The notes under the pieces are model-generated. The model had not been told where the DNA came from, ran no database searches, and worked only from the letters and a program-made list of their open reading frames with translations. A program made the translations under genes and the position numbers. DNA of 64,000 bases from Acanthochromis polyacanthus (taxonomy: Eukaryota > Chordata > Actinopteri > Pomacentridae): contig NC_067123.1 of NCBI RefSeq assembly GCF_021347895.1, positions 7,693,828 through 7,757,827 of the forward strand, in the 5' to 3' direction. Within the stretch, counting starts at the first letter, position 1; every line of letters starts with the position of its first letter. Below are positions 23,924 through 36,836 of the stretch, in pieces.

Positions 23924-24993
23924 ATAATTTATCTAAACAAGCACGTTAGTTTTTTTTCTTTAATCTTGCAGCCAGCTATAAGCAGCTGCAAGTACAACAA
24001 CAGAAAACAAAACTTTAAACCAATGGCCTCTTTTCCATTGTGGGATCTGAACCCTGCTCTTCTGGGTTATTCCTCCCTCTAGTCCTCCTGCCTCCTGACG
24101 TGAACTTGTGGCTCTTTTACTGTATGTCTCAGGTCACAGTTTGTTTTTTTTTTAATAGGGGTTTACGTTACCTTAAAATGTAACTGAGAAAGCAGTTTAG
24201 TTTAAGATTTTGTGACGGCTGGTTTTGCACTGCAGAAGAAAGTTTTACCCCGTTTGTTTATTCATCTCAGATACAGTAAAGTTTGTCACAGTCGCTGAAG
24301 TGATGAATAAAATATGTAATTCAAAACTGTCCCCAGAACAGCTGCCAATGTGTTTTGTACTCACACAAACGAGGCTCATGACACGCTTTTTATCAAACAT
24401 TCTCCTGTAAATGTGAGCACTTTAGGTGCTGCTGAGGCTTTTTAAACTCTGACCTCCACATTCTGATGCCACTACGACCCACTCTGTGCTATGCCGCCTC
24501 CCCCTGCCTCCCCCTGCCTCCCCCTGCTGCAGCCTCCCAGCTGTTTGTGGTTTCAGGGTGTGTCGAGGGTCCTCTGGCTGCATTCAGATCAGTATTTGCA
24601 TGGTATGACTGAGTGCCGTCACATTGCAGGGCGTGGATGCCTGCTGATGGTCTGTTAATATCAGGAGAAAATAGCTCTGCTGACAGACCACTCTTTCTGT
24701 GCCTCACTTTAATGTGCAAATTAGGATGACAGTATTATTAAATCAGGTATCTGTCAGATTGGACCAACACTCCATTAAAAGTGATTCCAGGCACATATTT
24801 CTGTAGCTCAATTCATGCACGGTTGGAAAATGAACAAAAAAATCATAAAGTTTTTGTAATTTCGATAAACCCTTTAAGTTATTTTGATTGGTTGTGCTGA
24901 TTTCAACTCAGATTTCTGCATTTGTTAAATCAATGCAAAATTTGAGTTGGTGTAACTAAATGAAATTAGCTTGATAACTTTCTTCCTTTATCT
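23924..24993. other. Non-coding stretch
   Basis: Includes three tandem copies of CCTCCCCCTG near 24487-24525. No gene recognised. Confidence 0.4.
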
Positions 24994-25210
24994 TAACATA
25001 CGTGGACAAAATTGTTGGTACCCCTCAGTTAAAGAAGGAAAAACCCACAATTCTCACTGAAATCACTTGAAACTCACAAAAGTAACAATAAATAAAAATT
25101 TATTGAAAATTAAATAATCAAAATCAGCCATCACTTTTGAATTGTTGATTAACATAATTATTTAAAAAAACAAACTAATGAAATAGGGCTGGACAAAAAT
25201 GATGGTACCC
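24994..25210 (+). repeat. Tc1 copy 1 left terminal inverted repeat (IR/DR)
   Basis: Outer transposase-binding-like repeat near 25002-25025 and inner repeat at 25189-25210, in inverted match to 26419-26633. The outermost bases read TAACATACGTGG where the other three ends read TACACACGTGG, so this tip has one inserted and one changed base. Confidence 0.9.
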
Positions 25211-25215
25211 ATAAC

Positions 25216-26352
<1,137 letters not shown>

Positions 26353-26418
26353 TCAATTAAATGACACACCTGAGTTAATCATGTCACTCTGGTCAAATAG
26401 TTTTCAATCTTTTATAGA

Positions 26419-26633
26419 GGTACCATCATTTTTGTCCAGGCCTGTTTCATTAGTTTGTTTTTTTAAATAATTATGTTAATCAACAATTCAAAAGTAATGG
26501 CTGTTTTTGATTATTTGATTTTCAATAAATTTTTATTTATTGTTACTTTTGTGAGTTTCAAGTGATTTCAGTGAGAATTGTGGGTTTTTCCTTCTTTAAC
26601 TGAGGGGTACCAACAATTTTGTCCACGTGTGTA
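26419..26633 (-). repeat. Tc1 copy 1 right terminal inverted repeat (IR/DR)
   Basis: Inner site GGTACCATCATTTTTGTCC at 26419-26437 and outer site GGTACCAACAATTTTGTCC near 26606-26624, then CACGTGTGTA to the TA target. Confidence 0.9.
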
Positions 26634-29600
26634 ACTATACAATTTTACAAATAAAACAGGTAATTCAAATGATCTTTTATTGTGAAAGGAAAGCACATTC
26701 CTGTAACTCAGTGTAGTTTTTTTGAAGATAAATTCACTCGGATTGATGCAAACCGTTGTACAGTATTGATTTTTGTTTTTATTTTTTTGGTTGAGCCCAA
26801 ACATTATGTTTTAGAGTGTAGCTGATTTCATGCACTGGCATCTCATGAATAAATAAACCATATACTACTGCATCTAATAACTGTTTCATTGATAAATAAT
26901 TTAAATATTGTTTTAATTAATTATTAATCATGAATTAAATATAAATCATAGCTAAATTGTCCATGAAGAGTTCCTGAATTCCAAGCTGAATTCCACGTCT
27001 GTTTTTGTCAGACGGACAGTCCAAAATGAAAGGATTTATCTTTAAATTAACATTATATAACTCGATATTCCAGCAGAAGTTTAGAAATAAGAAGATTTTT
27101 GCTTCTTTAAAGATTGAAATAGTCAAATAAACTTAGGTGGTCAGTTAATTAATGTCTGTAAAAGTAAATAAAAACACTTAATAATGTAATAATCAATTAA
27201 ATAAAAAAAAAAAGCATATTAAATAAACTGCAAGACTAAGAAATGTGATGATGAATTTGGTTTATTTTTAGTAAAATACCGTCACAGGAGGAGACGTTGG
27301 ACTCGTGTCGTCATGCTGCAGCAACATGTCAGTGCTAGCTGATGTACCGGGGGAGAATTAGCTCCTAGAAGGTGGTGATGTTAAAATCAGAGGTTGCATC
27401 TGCACCGTGGAAGCTGTGAAATTCACACCGAGTGAATGACAGGTTCTTTTCCTTCACACAGCCTGGAAATAGCCGCTTCATAGGGCGTCACATTTTAGAG
27501 ACTTTTAAAGCAGAGAGGGGGACTCCAGAGCTCAGAGAAGCCAACACATGGGTGTGAGCAGGGTGGGAGGTTAGCGCACACAGATATGGACGAGTGTTTC
27601 TGAATGGCTGGTAACTTCATCTACTTGACCAGCCGCTGCCATCTGTGGAGAATCCTCTGTGCCATAAATAAATTTAGAAGCGATCCAGTGAAAATGGCTG
27701 AATGTTGGACAAGTGATAGCTTTCTATCCTGGGTGTGATCGATCTAGTTTCAGTGGCAGTCGAATCGTGAAATGAAAGCGTGGTGGTGTAATGAATGAGG
27801 CAGATGGATTTTCAAAATAAAAGGACTACTTTTTCTCCCTCATCCGATCCCTCCTCTGTTCTGCAGCTCCTCCTTCTCTGTATATTTCCTGTTTTCTTCT
27901 TGTCGTGTTTCGTTTCTACCTCCTCTTCTCCTCGTTTGCCGTCTCTAACCCTCTCGTCCTCGTCTTTTCTCTCTCCAGCTGCTCAGGCCTTCCTTTTTAT
28001 GGCTGCTTATTAATTACACTCTAATGAAATGAGGAGCCTTCAGCTGCCCACTGGCTGATTCTCTTTCTGTGTACTCATGGTGCAGAAATCCTCTTTAACC
28101 GTGACCAAAGTTAATGATTTCTCTGGATGTAGATTTATGCTTTGTAGCAGAGAGTTATTTTTAGTAAAAACGGGCCATGTCATCCACCTCCAGCCTCATT
28201 TCTGCCAGTTTATCCTGTCAGACGGATTCACACTGACCCTCCAGCTTGGTTAATTTGGACTTTCTCAATGTTTTTCACTTGTCTAAGGCCCGTTCTTAGA
28301 AAAATCTGACTGCCTCCGTATCGGCTGATTTGAATGTACAATAACTTTAGTTTATTTAATGAAGAAATGCAAAATTTTACCGTCATACTATGAATTTTTT
28401 TTCAGAGTTACAGCCCCTGAAGTGCATTTAAGTGTATTTAATTTGCTTTTTCCACCATTTCTGAGCCTCATACCTTCAGAAGTACAACAGAGACATATGA
28501 GTGCTTTAGTGCTGCTAAACACGTTTCATTTCTGTCCAAAACTGCAGCCAAATCAGTTTTATATCTGCTCCAAATGCCACAAGCTAAAGTCAGAAATCAT
28601 TTTTTTGTACTGTTTTTCTACCATCAGCTTCGAGTACCAGTATGATCAGATGATAGTTTTAGTAGCACAGCTGCACTAGTTTAATGTCATTCTTCAGTTT
28701 AATCGACAAAGGAAAATCACATTAAAGTCTTGGTTTTCTATTTTAACTCTCAGTCACATGAGCTGCTTCTTTAGATGTTTCCATATTGGCTTTAACCTCT
28801 GTGGGTAATAGTTTGCTCTGAGTGAATCAAAGCTCTCGTGTTCTCTGTGTTCATATTTTTAAACAAAGTTCTTCCTGCTGCTGTTTAAGTATATAATTCC
28901 TTAGCGCTTCCTTTGATCATAACTGATGAATAACAACATTCATGTCTGTGAAAACTCGTCCAAGGTTTCCATTTACTCCTGGCAATGCGTGATGATGGAA
29001 ACATTTTCTGCATAACTGAGTTCATTTATTTATACTGTATGCTCCATATGAACCGTTACAGCAAGGACACATATAGTATTTATTTAAAGGTTTAATATTG
29101 ACCTAAGGAAACAAACAATGAGCTCCTGGATTTGTGTTTCCAGATGAATGAGTTTTGGATTTTCTCAGTCACTTATATAATAACATGCATGCTTTTTCCA
29201 TATTAACCCGTAGACGTTTTGCTTGTTAATTGGATCACAGACACACTACATCATCAGCGCTGAATGACATGTTTACTGACACGGTGACCAGATTTCTGCA
29301 CCAGCATTTCCTGACAATTTCTAGACTTTCAGGACAGCAGTGGTTTCTCTCTGCTGTCAGGAAATGAATTGATTTTTATTTATTTTTCTCAGATAAAGCA
29401 GCATTAAAGTTCAGAGTGATTCCCTCTGACCATCGTTTTCTGCTGACTGTGTTTCTTTGAAGCCGGTCTTGTCCCTCATAAATATGAACGAGTGAATATT
29501 TAATGTAAATCTGCTCTCTAACTGGGAATTCCCACAGACGGGGGAATGTTGTCCAAGAAGTTTCCTCTTTCAGATGATTGGCTTGTGGACCCGTTACAAA

Positions 29601-29984
29601 CACGTCTGTCTCTCTGAGTGTCGCAGTCATACTCACACAGGAATGATGTTAGCGATCATTATTATACCCAGGAGTGAATATAAATGAGCACAAACACTTT
29701 CATGAACACAAAGGTGAATATGCAACCAAAGCAACTTTAAATCAAGTCATTTCTCACCCATTTGAGAATATAAACAGTCAGTGTTTTGCTCATGTTTATT
29801 TATCCCTTGAAGCTCGTTGTTGCTGCAGTGCTCATTTTTAGATCAGTTTTAGCATACATTTACATGAACATACACTGACTGGACTTAAAAACACCCATCA
29901 AAGTGTTGTCTAATGATGAGTGTGTCTCATATTTAGATCTGTTGTTACCAAATAAGATCTTGGTTGAATGAAATCACATCTAAA
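26634..29984. other. Non-coding stretch
   Basis: AT-rich to about 27250, then mixed, with a pyrimidine-rich run at 27830-27990 that produces a Ser/Leu-rich frame. No gene, RNA or element recognised. Confidence 0.4.
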
Positions 29985-30597
29985 ATGTAAACAAAAATTC
30001 CGTATTTTATTTTTTTTTAAATGATGGAGTACAGTAACATTCAAAAATGTCAAAAGAAAAATGAAAATAATTATATTTTGCGTGGTTTTAAATACGGTAC
30101 TGTCACAACTTCTTAAAGGACACATTGCTTATTATAAAAATGTAGATATTTGGTGTGGATATTATTTACAGTTATGGGCATACTTATTAATTATTATTAA
30201 ATTCGTAATTAAGATTTTTTTTAATAGAAACCAAATATACGTGTTAAATTAAATTGTTTTTTGTGAATTTACTAGGGCTGGATATATATCCGAATATTTG
30301 GTCCGATGGAATCCGAATATTAATTCATTATAAAATGAATATCCAGAGCCCAGAAACTGCTATTCAGGCCAGCCCTAGAATTTACCAGATATTCTCTTTA
30401 AATTACAAGAATTGGGAAGCATTTGCAAAAAATAACAGTAAAACAGAAAATTAAAAATTACTTATTTTAATTATTAATGTGCATAATTTCTTTTTTAAAA
30501 GCAATACTGACATTTTTAGTTTTTATGATTAACATGTAAATTCACGCTTTTTCTCAGATTTTACTAGACAATATTTGTATTTTTTTTACAGTGTACT
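29985..30597. repeat. AT-rich CACTGTAAAA-family block 5
   Basis: Ends TTTTTTTTACAGTGTA near 30595 and holds the phrases AATAACAGTAAAACAG and GGTACTGTCACAAC. A 105-bp hAT MITE is inserted at 30273. Confidence 0.5.
30273..30377. mobile_element. 105-bp hAT MITE with perfect 8-bp TSD
   Basis: Ends TAGGGCTGG and CCAGCCCTA are flanked by an exact 8-bp duplication GAATTTAC (30265-30272 and 30378-30385). The interior repeats CCGAATATT, as in the larger element at 56653-57236, so it is probably a deletion derivative of that family. It sits inside an older AT-rich repeat block. Confidence 0.88.
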
Positions 30598-31488
30598 CTT
30601 TAAGTAATCGATTGACTGCAGGATAAAATAATTGCGTATCAGCTCTAAATTAGCCACACTGCTAACTCGGCTGGATGATAGCTACTGAACCAGTCAAGAA
30701 GAACGCTGGACATATTAGCGACATACAATCTTCAATTAGCGCTCATCAAAAGGAGAACCTGACATTTTTAGACGGCTGTCATGAGTTGTGTGACGCACAG
30801 ATGAACTATATCTGGATGTGACTTAATGTGTGACTGAATGGCAGCTTTGTCTCGTCTCCAACGACTCTGAAATTCAATCTGAAGTGAGCGCGTGAACTTC
30901 AGTACGTGCACTAGACGTTAGTGTTAACGTGGTTGTGTTGGTTTGTAGTCGTGCAGAATGTGGGCTTCTTCTAGTACATCAGAGGCTGTTGTGTGACTGC
31001 GGGGTGTCAGTTTTTCTGCCCACATTTTACAGTGATTTCTGAGGGATCATGTGCTCTGCTGAAGTTAAGTGTTGCTTTCATTTATAGTTTATTCTGGGGT
31101 CATTTCAGGTGGCAGTGTTGCTCCGCCGTGTCACATTTTATTCAGAGTTTAGTTATTTGTTATGTAGAACCCAAAACTAAGTTCTGTAAAAATGTTTTGG
31201 TGGAATTTGGAAAAATATATGCTTTCATACTTGGGATTTTTTTTTGTTAAATTTGGCCATATTAGCTGGGAGCCACTTTTATCGTTCAGTATCTCCACAA
31301 ATTTAACTCACACAGTGATGAAAGTAGGTGAAGACTCAGAGTTGTTTCCGGCAGATCCCAAACATTAAAAGGCTCCAACTGAGGGGAAATTTTGAATTAT
31401 TGGCCTTTTAAAAATGAAAAAAAAATGTTGCTAAATTTGCAAACAAGTGGTGTTGGGAGCCTATCCCTGTAAGTGCATCTATGTATGC
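30598..31488. other. Non-coding stretch
   Basis: No feature recognised. Confidence 0.35.
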
Positions 31489-32153
31489 AGGGTTAGATCT
31501 TAACTTTTTTCTGCACTAGCCACCCGGGCTAGTAGCTTGCAAAATGCACTAGCCCGCAGAATGTTGCACTAGCCCGTTACTTGAAGCCCCCCCGTTGGAC
31601 GTTATGGGGCGGAACGAATATTCGGATATTCGTCTTTAATAGGGCCCGACTATTCGGAGGCCAGAAACCACTATTTGGGCCAGCCCTACTATGCTCATAA
31701 CTAACTGACACAGCACTAAGGAACACCTGTTTCACAATCTGAAAGTGTATTTCAATTCGAAAAAAACTAACAGATTTTGAGACTTCTTGAATCTCCATAC
31801 TCACCAGGTTATGCTCCCTGCGCTCAGAATAACTGGCCATCTGGATAAGCCCATTAAAAGCTATGCTATCTTGCAAATTCACTGCAAATCTCTTTCAAAC
31901 ATGGCTGACATCACCCCACCTTACTGCCCTGCCATCTACCCTAAGTTACAGATTCTGTTAAGCACTTATCATGGTGCAACACAGTTACCTGTGTCAATGA
32001 ACAATGACATCAACAATACATTACAATAGAAATAGAGTGAAATTAAAAAGTTTTGCACTAGCCAACACGGGCTAGTAGCAGAGATTTTTCACTAGCCCGT
32101 GGATATGTGCACTAGCCACGGGCTAGCGTGCTAGTGTTAAGAATCTAACCCTG
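31489..32153. mobile_element. 665-bp inverted-repeat element rich in CACTAGCCCG motifs
   Basis: Inverted ends CAGGGTTAGATCTTAAC (left) and GTTAAGAATCTAACCCTG (right). Inside each end are repeated subterminal motifs: GCACTAGCCACCCGGGCTAG, GCACTAGCCCGCAG and GCACTAGCCCGTTA on the left; GCACTAGCCAACACGGGCTA and CACTAGCCACGGGCTAG on the right. Clustered subterminal motifs are typical of transposase-binding sites in hAT and CACTA-like elements. The flanking 8-mers do not match. No transposase frame; a hAT end lies within it at 31583-31688. Confidence 0.65.
31583..31688 (-). mobile_element. Solo end of TAGGGCTGGCCC hAT family
   Basis: In reverse orientation this matches the left ~105 bp of the element at 56653: it ends TTTGGGCCAGCCCTA and includes GGAGGCCAGAAACCACTA and TTATGGGGCGGAACGAATAT. 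The other end is missing. Confidence 0.7.
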
Positions 32154-33212
32154 GTGTGGATGTATCCATGCAATCTTTGGTCGACATTTCACCAAGTTTT
32201 GAGGTTCTATCATCAGCAGAATTTGATGTGTGTTTACTATTTAAAACATGCCAAAAGGTAATGAAACTCAATGTTTGGTTCACAAAAACTGGTGTTCATT
32301 AGGGTTTATATGTTGTCATATATGTGCCAAAGTTACGAGTTGCTTCCATGTTGTTTTCATGTTTGAAATTTAACTACATATGAGGTTTATTTTTCACACA
32401 TTTCTCAAGTCTGAAAAACACACGAATTCTCAAATTTTAAGCCAAAATATTTTACAGAGCTTAGTTTTGGCCCACATAACAAATAAGTCAACTAATCCCA
32501 GTATATAAGCAAATCCAAACAGAAAAACATCTGTTCTGTTCATCACTTTGGCTTTGTGGATGTGATCTGGTGAGAATTTGTAGTGAGTGTTGGAGTTCAT
32601 TCCTCAGATTTGTCTCCTCCTGAAGTGAAAGTCTGTCTGTGTCTTGTCTGTTTCCCTCTCTGAATCTTTGTCCTATTTATTCCTCCTCTCCTTTCTGTCT
32701 GTCATGCTCCAACATATTGAGTTTCTCTCCGTCTTTCCGGGCAGCGTTACTTTTCAGACTCCATCATCGCGTTTCCCTCCCACTCATTCGTTCCCACTCT
32801 CGTCTCTCATACACATTATCAACTCCATTTCAACTCGTCGCCCACCTCCTCTCCAGCTCCCCATTGATATTCAGACCTGTGTTTGTGTGTTTTTCACTGG
32901 TTTTATTTTAGATCCACCTCTACCTTCCTGCACAGCTCTGACCTGTCTGTCTGCTCAGCTGCATCACTCACAGCTTCCTCTAAAACACACCAGTAATATC
33001 ATGACAACCTTTATATACTGGAACTCTGATATTGGAAGGAAGCTACAAACAAATGTGGTGTATTTTTACTATTTTCTCCTGTCTTTTTTATTTTTGTAAT
33101 TTTGTGTTTGTGATGTCTGAAGATCCCTAGTGATCTCTGCTATTTCTGTTTAGCTGTTGTGGCTGTTCTGTCTGCTGTCTTTTGCTCTTCATCCCAGTTT
33201 TCCGTTGACGTT
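32154..33212. other. Non-coding stretch
   Basis: A pyrimidine-rich tract at 32610-32960 yields overlapping Ser/Leu/Phe-rich frames up to 151 codons with no domain. No gene supported. Confidence 0.4.
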
Positions 33213-33741
33213 TTAACCCTCGTGTCGTCCTGTAGGTCAAATTGACCCGTTTTAAAGTTTGAAAATGTGGGGGGAAAAATGTTTTCACAGTGAAACTTCT
33301 GATGTCCACATTTTCAACATTTTTTTTTTGGAAATTTTTGAAATTTTTTGGTGGAAAAAAGGAAATGTTTAAAAAGTTTCTTAAGAACATTGACAAGAAA
33401 AAAAATCAATCCAGCGAATTTCGCTGGATTTGATAGATTTTTTGTCAATGTTCTTAAGAAATATTAGACAATTTACTGATTTACATGTAATCATTTTAGA
33501 TATTTTTGCTCATTTTTTGGAAGATTTTTACTCATTTTTGAAAATATTTACAAGAATTTTCTTGTCAAATTTGGAGGATTTTTTAAAATGCAATTTTTAA
33601 GGGAAAATTATTGGAATTTTTTTCCTGAAGGTTTTGAAAATTTCCAGAACTTTGGGTATTTTTTTGCCAAATTTTTGCTTTTTTTCAGACAAGGAATGAA
33701 TATTTTTTGGTGCCTGTAAATGAGGACAACAGGAGGGTTAA
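33213..33741 (+). mobile_element. TTAA-flanked MITE (piggyBac-like), copy 3
   Basis: TTAA at both ends (33213-33216, 33738-33741) with ends CCCTCGTGTCGTCCTG and AGGACAACAGGAGGG. The centre (about 33380-33462) is a strong hairpin: CTTAAGAACATTGACAAG and TCCAGCGAA pair with TTCGCTGGA and TTGTCAATGTTCTTAAG. No coding capacity. Confidence 0.78.
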
Positions 33742-35401
33742 AGAGGAGGCAAATAATCTAAAAAGAAATAATAAAGATCTCTGACTGAAGCGATTCTAAA
33801 TTCAAACACAGAATCAGATTTGATTAGGACTAAGGAATTAAAATACAATTCAAAGTTATGCAGTTAACAAATCTGAAGAGCCTGGTCTTAAGCTCAATAT
33901 GTACATTTGTCTGCTAATTTTAATTATAGGATCCTTACCTTAATATTTAGTCAGGTAACTTATATTGCTGTGCATTCAGCTAAATATTTAAATTAGTCAG
34001 ATAAATTTATACTAAATGCACATATATAATTGTATGGTCCTAAACTTACTATTTAAATAATTCTGGTAATGCTATATAATTAATAATATTGTTAACCTTA
34101 ATATTTAAATTCAGTAAATGCACATTAAGTATAATGTTGTTGGGTCTTACTGTCAATATTTAATATTATTCAGGTCATTTTTTCTCATAATTGGAGCATC
34201 TTAACCCTAATATTTGTATTTAACATTAATCATATTTATTGATTTAAAGCTTTTTAGCTTAGTGTTCTTTTAAATGCTCCATATAAATAACAGTGACTTG
34301 ACTTACTGATGTTCTGGCCTGGACTGTTTGCCTCTGATTAGAAACAAACACTCAGAGCTTTTTCATGGAGGCATGATGCAGTATTTTTTTATTTATTTTT
34401 TTACACGGTGTCACCGTGCTTTCTTCATGCGTGACCCTCCTTCTGTTGTTTCAGCTTATCTCGGTGTTTTCCTCCCTCGTGACGACGTCAGGCTTTTGTG
34501 TAAAGCTCACCTTTATCGTTTTCCCCCCACTTCATGGAAAATATCTTCTTTTCTCTGCATCATTTGGCATTTTCAGTTCAGTCTCAGTTTTTGTTGTACT
34601 TATTCTTTCATTTTCCGCCCCCCTTTCGTCTACTCAGCTCTGTTTCTTTGCCTCATTTATGCCTTCAAGTAAGGATTTTTCACAGATGCAGACAGAAGAC
34701 AAGCCTCTCCTCTTCACTCTGACTGTAGAATATCTAAATCAGTTACAGTGCTGCCACACACTCATGTCTCTTATTTTTCATCTGCTCTTCTCATTATTTC
34801 TGTAAAGATGTAAAAATAAATTGCGCCTCCCAGACTTGTGCGACTCTTGGGAGCTAAACTTTGTGACTTAACAAGCTACTGATGGGCTACACTGCAGCAG
34901 AATAGTGGATTTTATGTTTTTACTTGTGTGGAGCACACATTGAGATCATAAATATTTATGCCAGCCTCTTATAAAAGCATCACAAGCAGAACTCAGAACA
35001 TGTTTAAGTCTTACAGCAGCAGATGTGCAACAGTCCTGACATGTTATGTAAACCGTCAGTCAGAGGAAATGAGCAGAAAAGGCGACTTAATCAGGAGTGA
35101 GTGTGCTTTGCTTTGGTCAAACAAAGGCTGGGAATCGCTTTCATCCGGTGCGATATGACGAATCAGGTGACTCGGCTTGGAGCAGGTGGGAAAACGAACG
35201 AAGACAGAAGGTCAGTTCAGACATGAAGGGACAAAAGGTGGCTTTTTAAATTACCCTGAAAAGATTGGAGGAGATTAGCAGACTCCATGTGAACTTCTGT
35301 GAGTGTTTAATGACACGTTTATTTAATGAGTCATGACAGAAATCAGATTTTGTTTTATGAAATTAAAGTGTCAGGAAATGTGCAGAATAGAAAAAGTCAG
35401 G
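33742..35401. other. Non-coding stretch
   Basis: Very AT-rich at 33780-34280. The frames at 34328-34805 are pyrimidine-driven and hydrophobic, without recognisable family. Confidence 0.4.
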
Positions 35402-35651
35402 TAGGGCTGCAAATAATGGTCTAACGGATCTGTTGATTATTTTATTGATTAATTAATGACCTGTTTGGTTTATAACATGACAGAAAAGGGTGAAAAATAT
35501 CAGTTCCTGTTCAACAAAGTTCAAACTGACATCCTGAAATGTCTACGGTATGAAAATATTCATTTTTTCCCCTTTAATTTAGTAAAGTAGCTTAACTGAT
35601 AAACTGATAATCAAAACAGTTGACAGCTAATCAATTAATATTTGTAGCTGT
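35402..35651 (+). mobile_element. Degenerate hAT-type MITE 1
   Basis: Starts TAGGGCTGCAAATAATGG and ends in AATTAATATTTGTAGCTGTA. Subterminal ATTGATTAATTAATGAC, then ATGACAGAAAAGGGTGAAAA match a common fish hAT MITE ('TAGGGCTGCAACTAACGATT ... GTCAGAAAATGGTGAAAA'). Old copy; no target duplication seen. Confidence 0.6.
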
Positions 35652-35837
35652 AATCTCAAATAAACAAAAGCAGAGCTGCAACCTTATTTTTTTTTTATTT
35701 CTTTCCTCATGGGAAATCTCAAAATTGTCCTTAAATAGTCTGACATCACTGCATCAGGACAAGTTTCTGATGACTGACTAATTAATTGACTAATTGTAGC
35801 AGCTGTAGCTGTGATATTGTTTAAATGCCTTTATAAG

Positions 35838-36107
35838 TAGAGCTGTGATGATTAATTGTCAACTATTTTGGTCATCAATTAGTCAGATTTTTTTGAGGAA
35901 CAACATGACAAAGTTTTGTGGTTTAAGCTTCTTATATTTAGTTTTAGTTTCTATTCTCTATGAGTTGTGGAAAAACTCTGATTTGGGGAAACATTGACAT
36001 TTTTCACAATTTCTCACTTTTTGTAGACGTAACAACCAAAAGATTTAACCACCGAAAACAAAATCAACAGAGAAATTGATGATAAAAATGATTATTGATG
36101 TTATAAA
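35838..36107 (-). mobile_element. Degenerate hAT-type MITE 2, reverse orientation
   Basis: Begins TAGAGCTGTGATGATTAATT with AACTATTTTGGTCATCAATTA, the reverse complement of the other end of the family at 35402. Ends near GATGATAAAAATGATTATTG. Badly decayed. Confidence 0.5.
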
Positions 36108-36760
36108 CTTCAACTAGTTGTTAAAATTTGCAGCAGCTCCCTTATTGTTACACTTAACTCCGTCTTTTTTTGCTCGTTATTTCAGCTTTACTGGACACAT
36201 TACTGTTCCTTTCCTCATTCATTTAAAGTCTGAAAACACACTTTATTGCATTAATCTCACTTCATTCCTCAGTTTTTACAGCTTTCTTTATTCACGTAAA
36301 GCCCTGATTGGGCGGTCTGGATTAACTTTGTCTTGAAGCGTGACTCCACGTTACTCTGTGATTCTCCATTCTTGGCTCTTGTTTTCTTTTTCCTGTCAGT
36401 TCTTATCAGCGTTCTTCCTACTGTAAGCTCTACTGTCTCTGCCACAGCTGACCTACATGTATCTGCAGAAATCTGGTTCTCTTCTGCCTCCCTTCCCCCC
36501 TCAGTTTGCTCGAAAAAAAGACGTAAAGCGCTCGGACACCTCTGGAGGAAGTCATACCGTTCTCACCTTCTGTCTTAGTTGTTCTACAGTTTTCTCCCTC
36601 AGTGACGTTCAGTTCGTCAGCCTCCCTCTCTCTCGTGACGGCGCTTAGAACGTTCACCACCCTCATGAAGGCTCTTTTGTTTTTCATGACCGTCTCTTTA
36701 GCTAACGGAGGCTCAGAGTCGTTTCACCTCCTCACCCTCTAACACATCAGACGGCCCACA
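36108..36760. other. Non-coding stretch
   Basis: Pyrimidine-rich in places. Overlapping frames on both strands have no domain. Confidence 0.35.
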
Positions 36761-36771
36761 CATCCATCCAT

Positions 36772-36807
<36 letters not shown>

Positions 36808-36836
36808 CCATCCGTCCATCCATCCATCCGTCCATC
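36761..36836. repeat. (ATCC)n microsatellite
   Basis: About 19 units of CATC/CATCC with interspersed CCGT units. It generates a spurious Trp-Met-Asp-Gly repeat frame on the minus strand. Confidence 0.95.

Noticed and set aside
31489..32153. Calling the CACTAGCCCG element a CACTA (EnSpm) transposon from its motif
   Set aside because: The CACTA motif is internal, not terminal; the ends are CAGGG...CCCTG, and no 2-3 bp target duplication could be confirmed.
32639..33099. Overlapping frames of up to 151 codons
   Set aside because: They arise from a pyrimidine-rich tract giving Ser/Leu/Phe/Pro-rich strings, with no domain, no splice pattern and two competing frames.
34328..34805. Hydrophobic frames of 114 and 129 codons that look like membrane proteins
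   Set aside because: Hydrophobicity follows from T-rich DNA; three overlapping frames show the same feature and none has a recognised family pattern.
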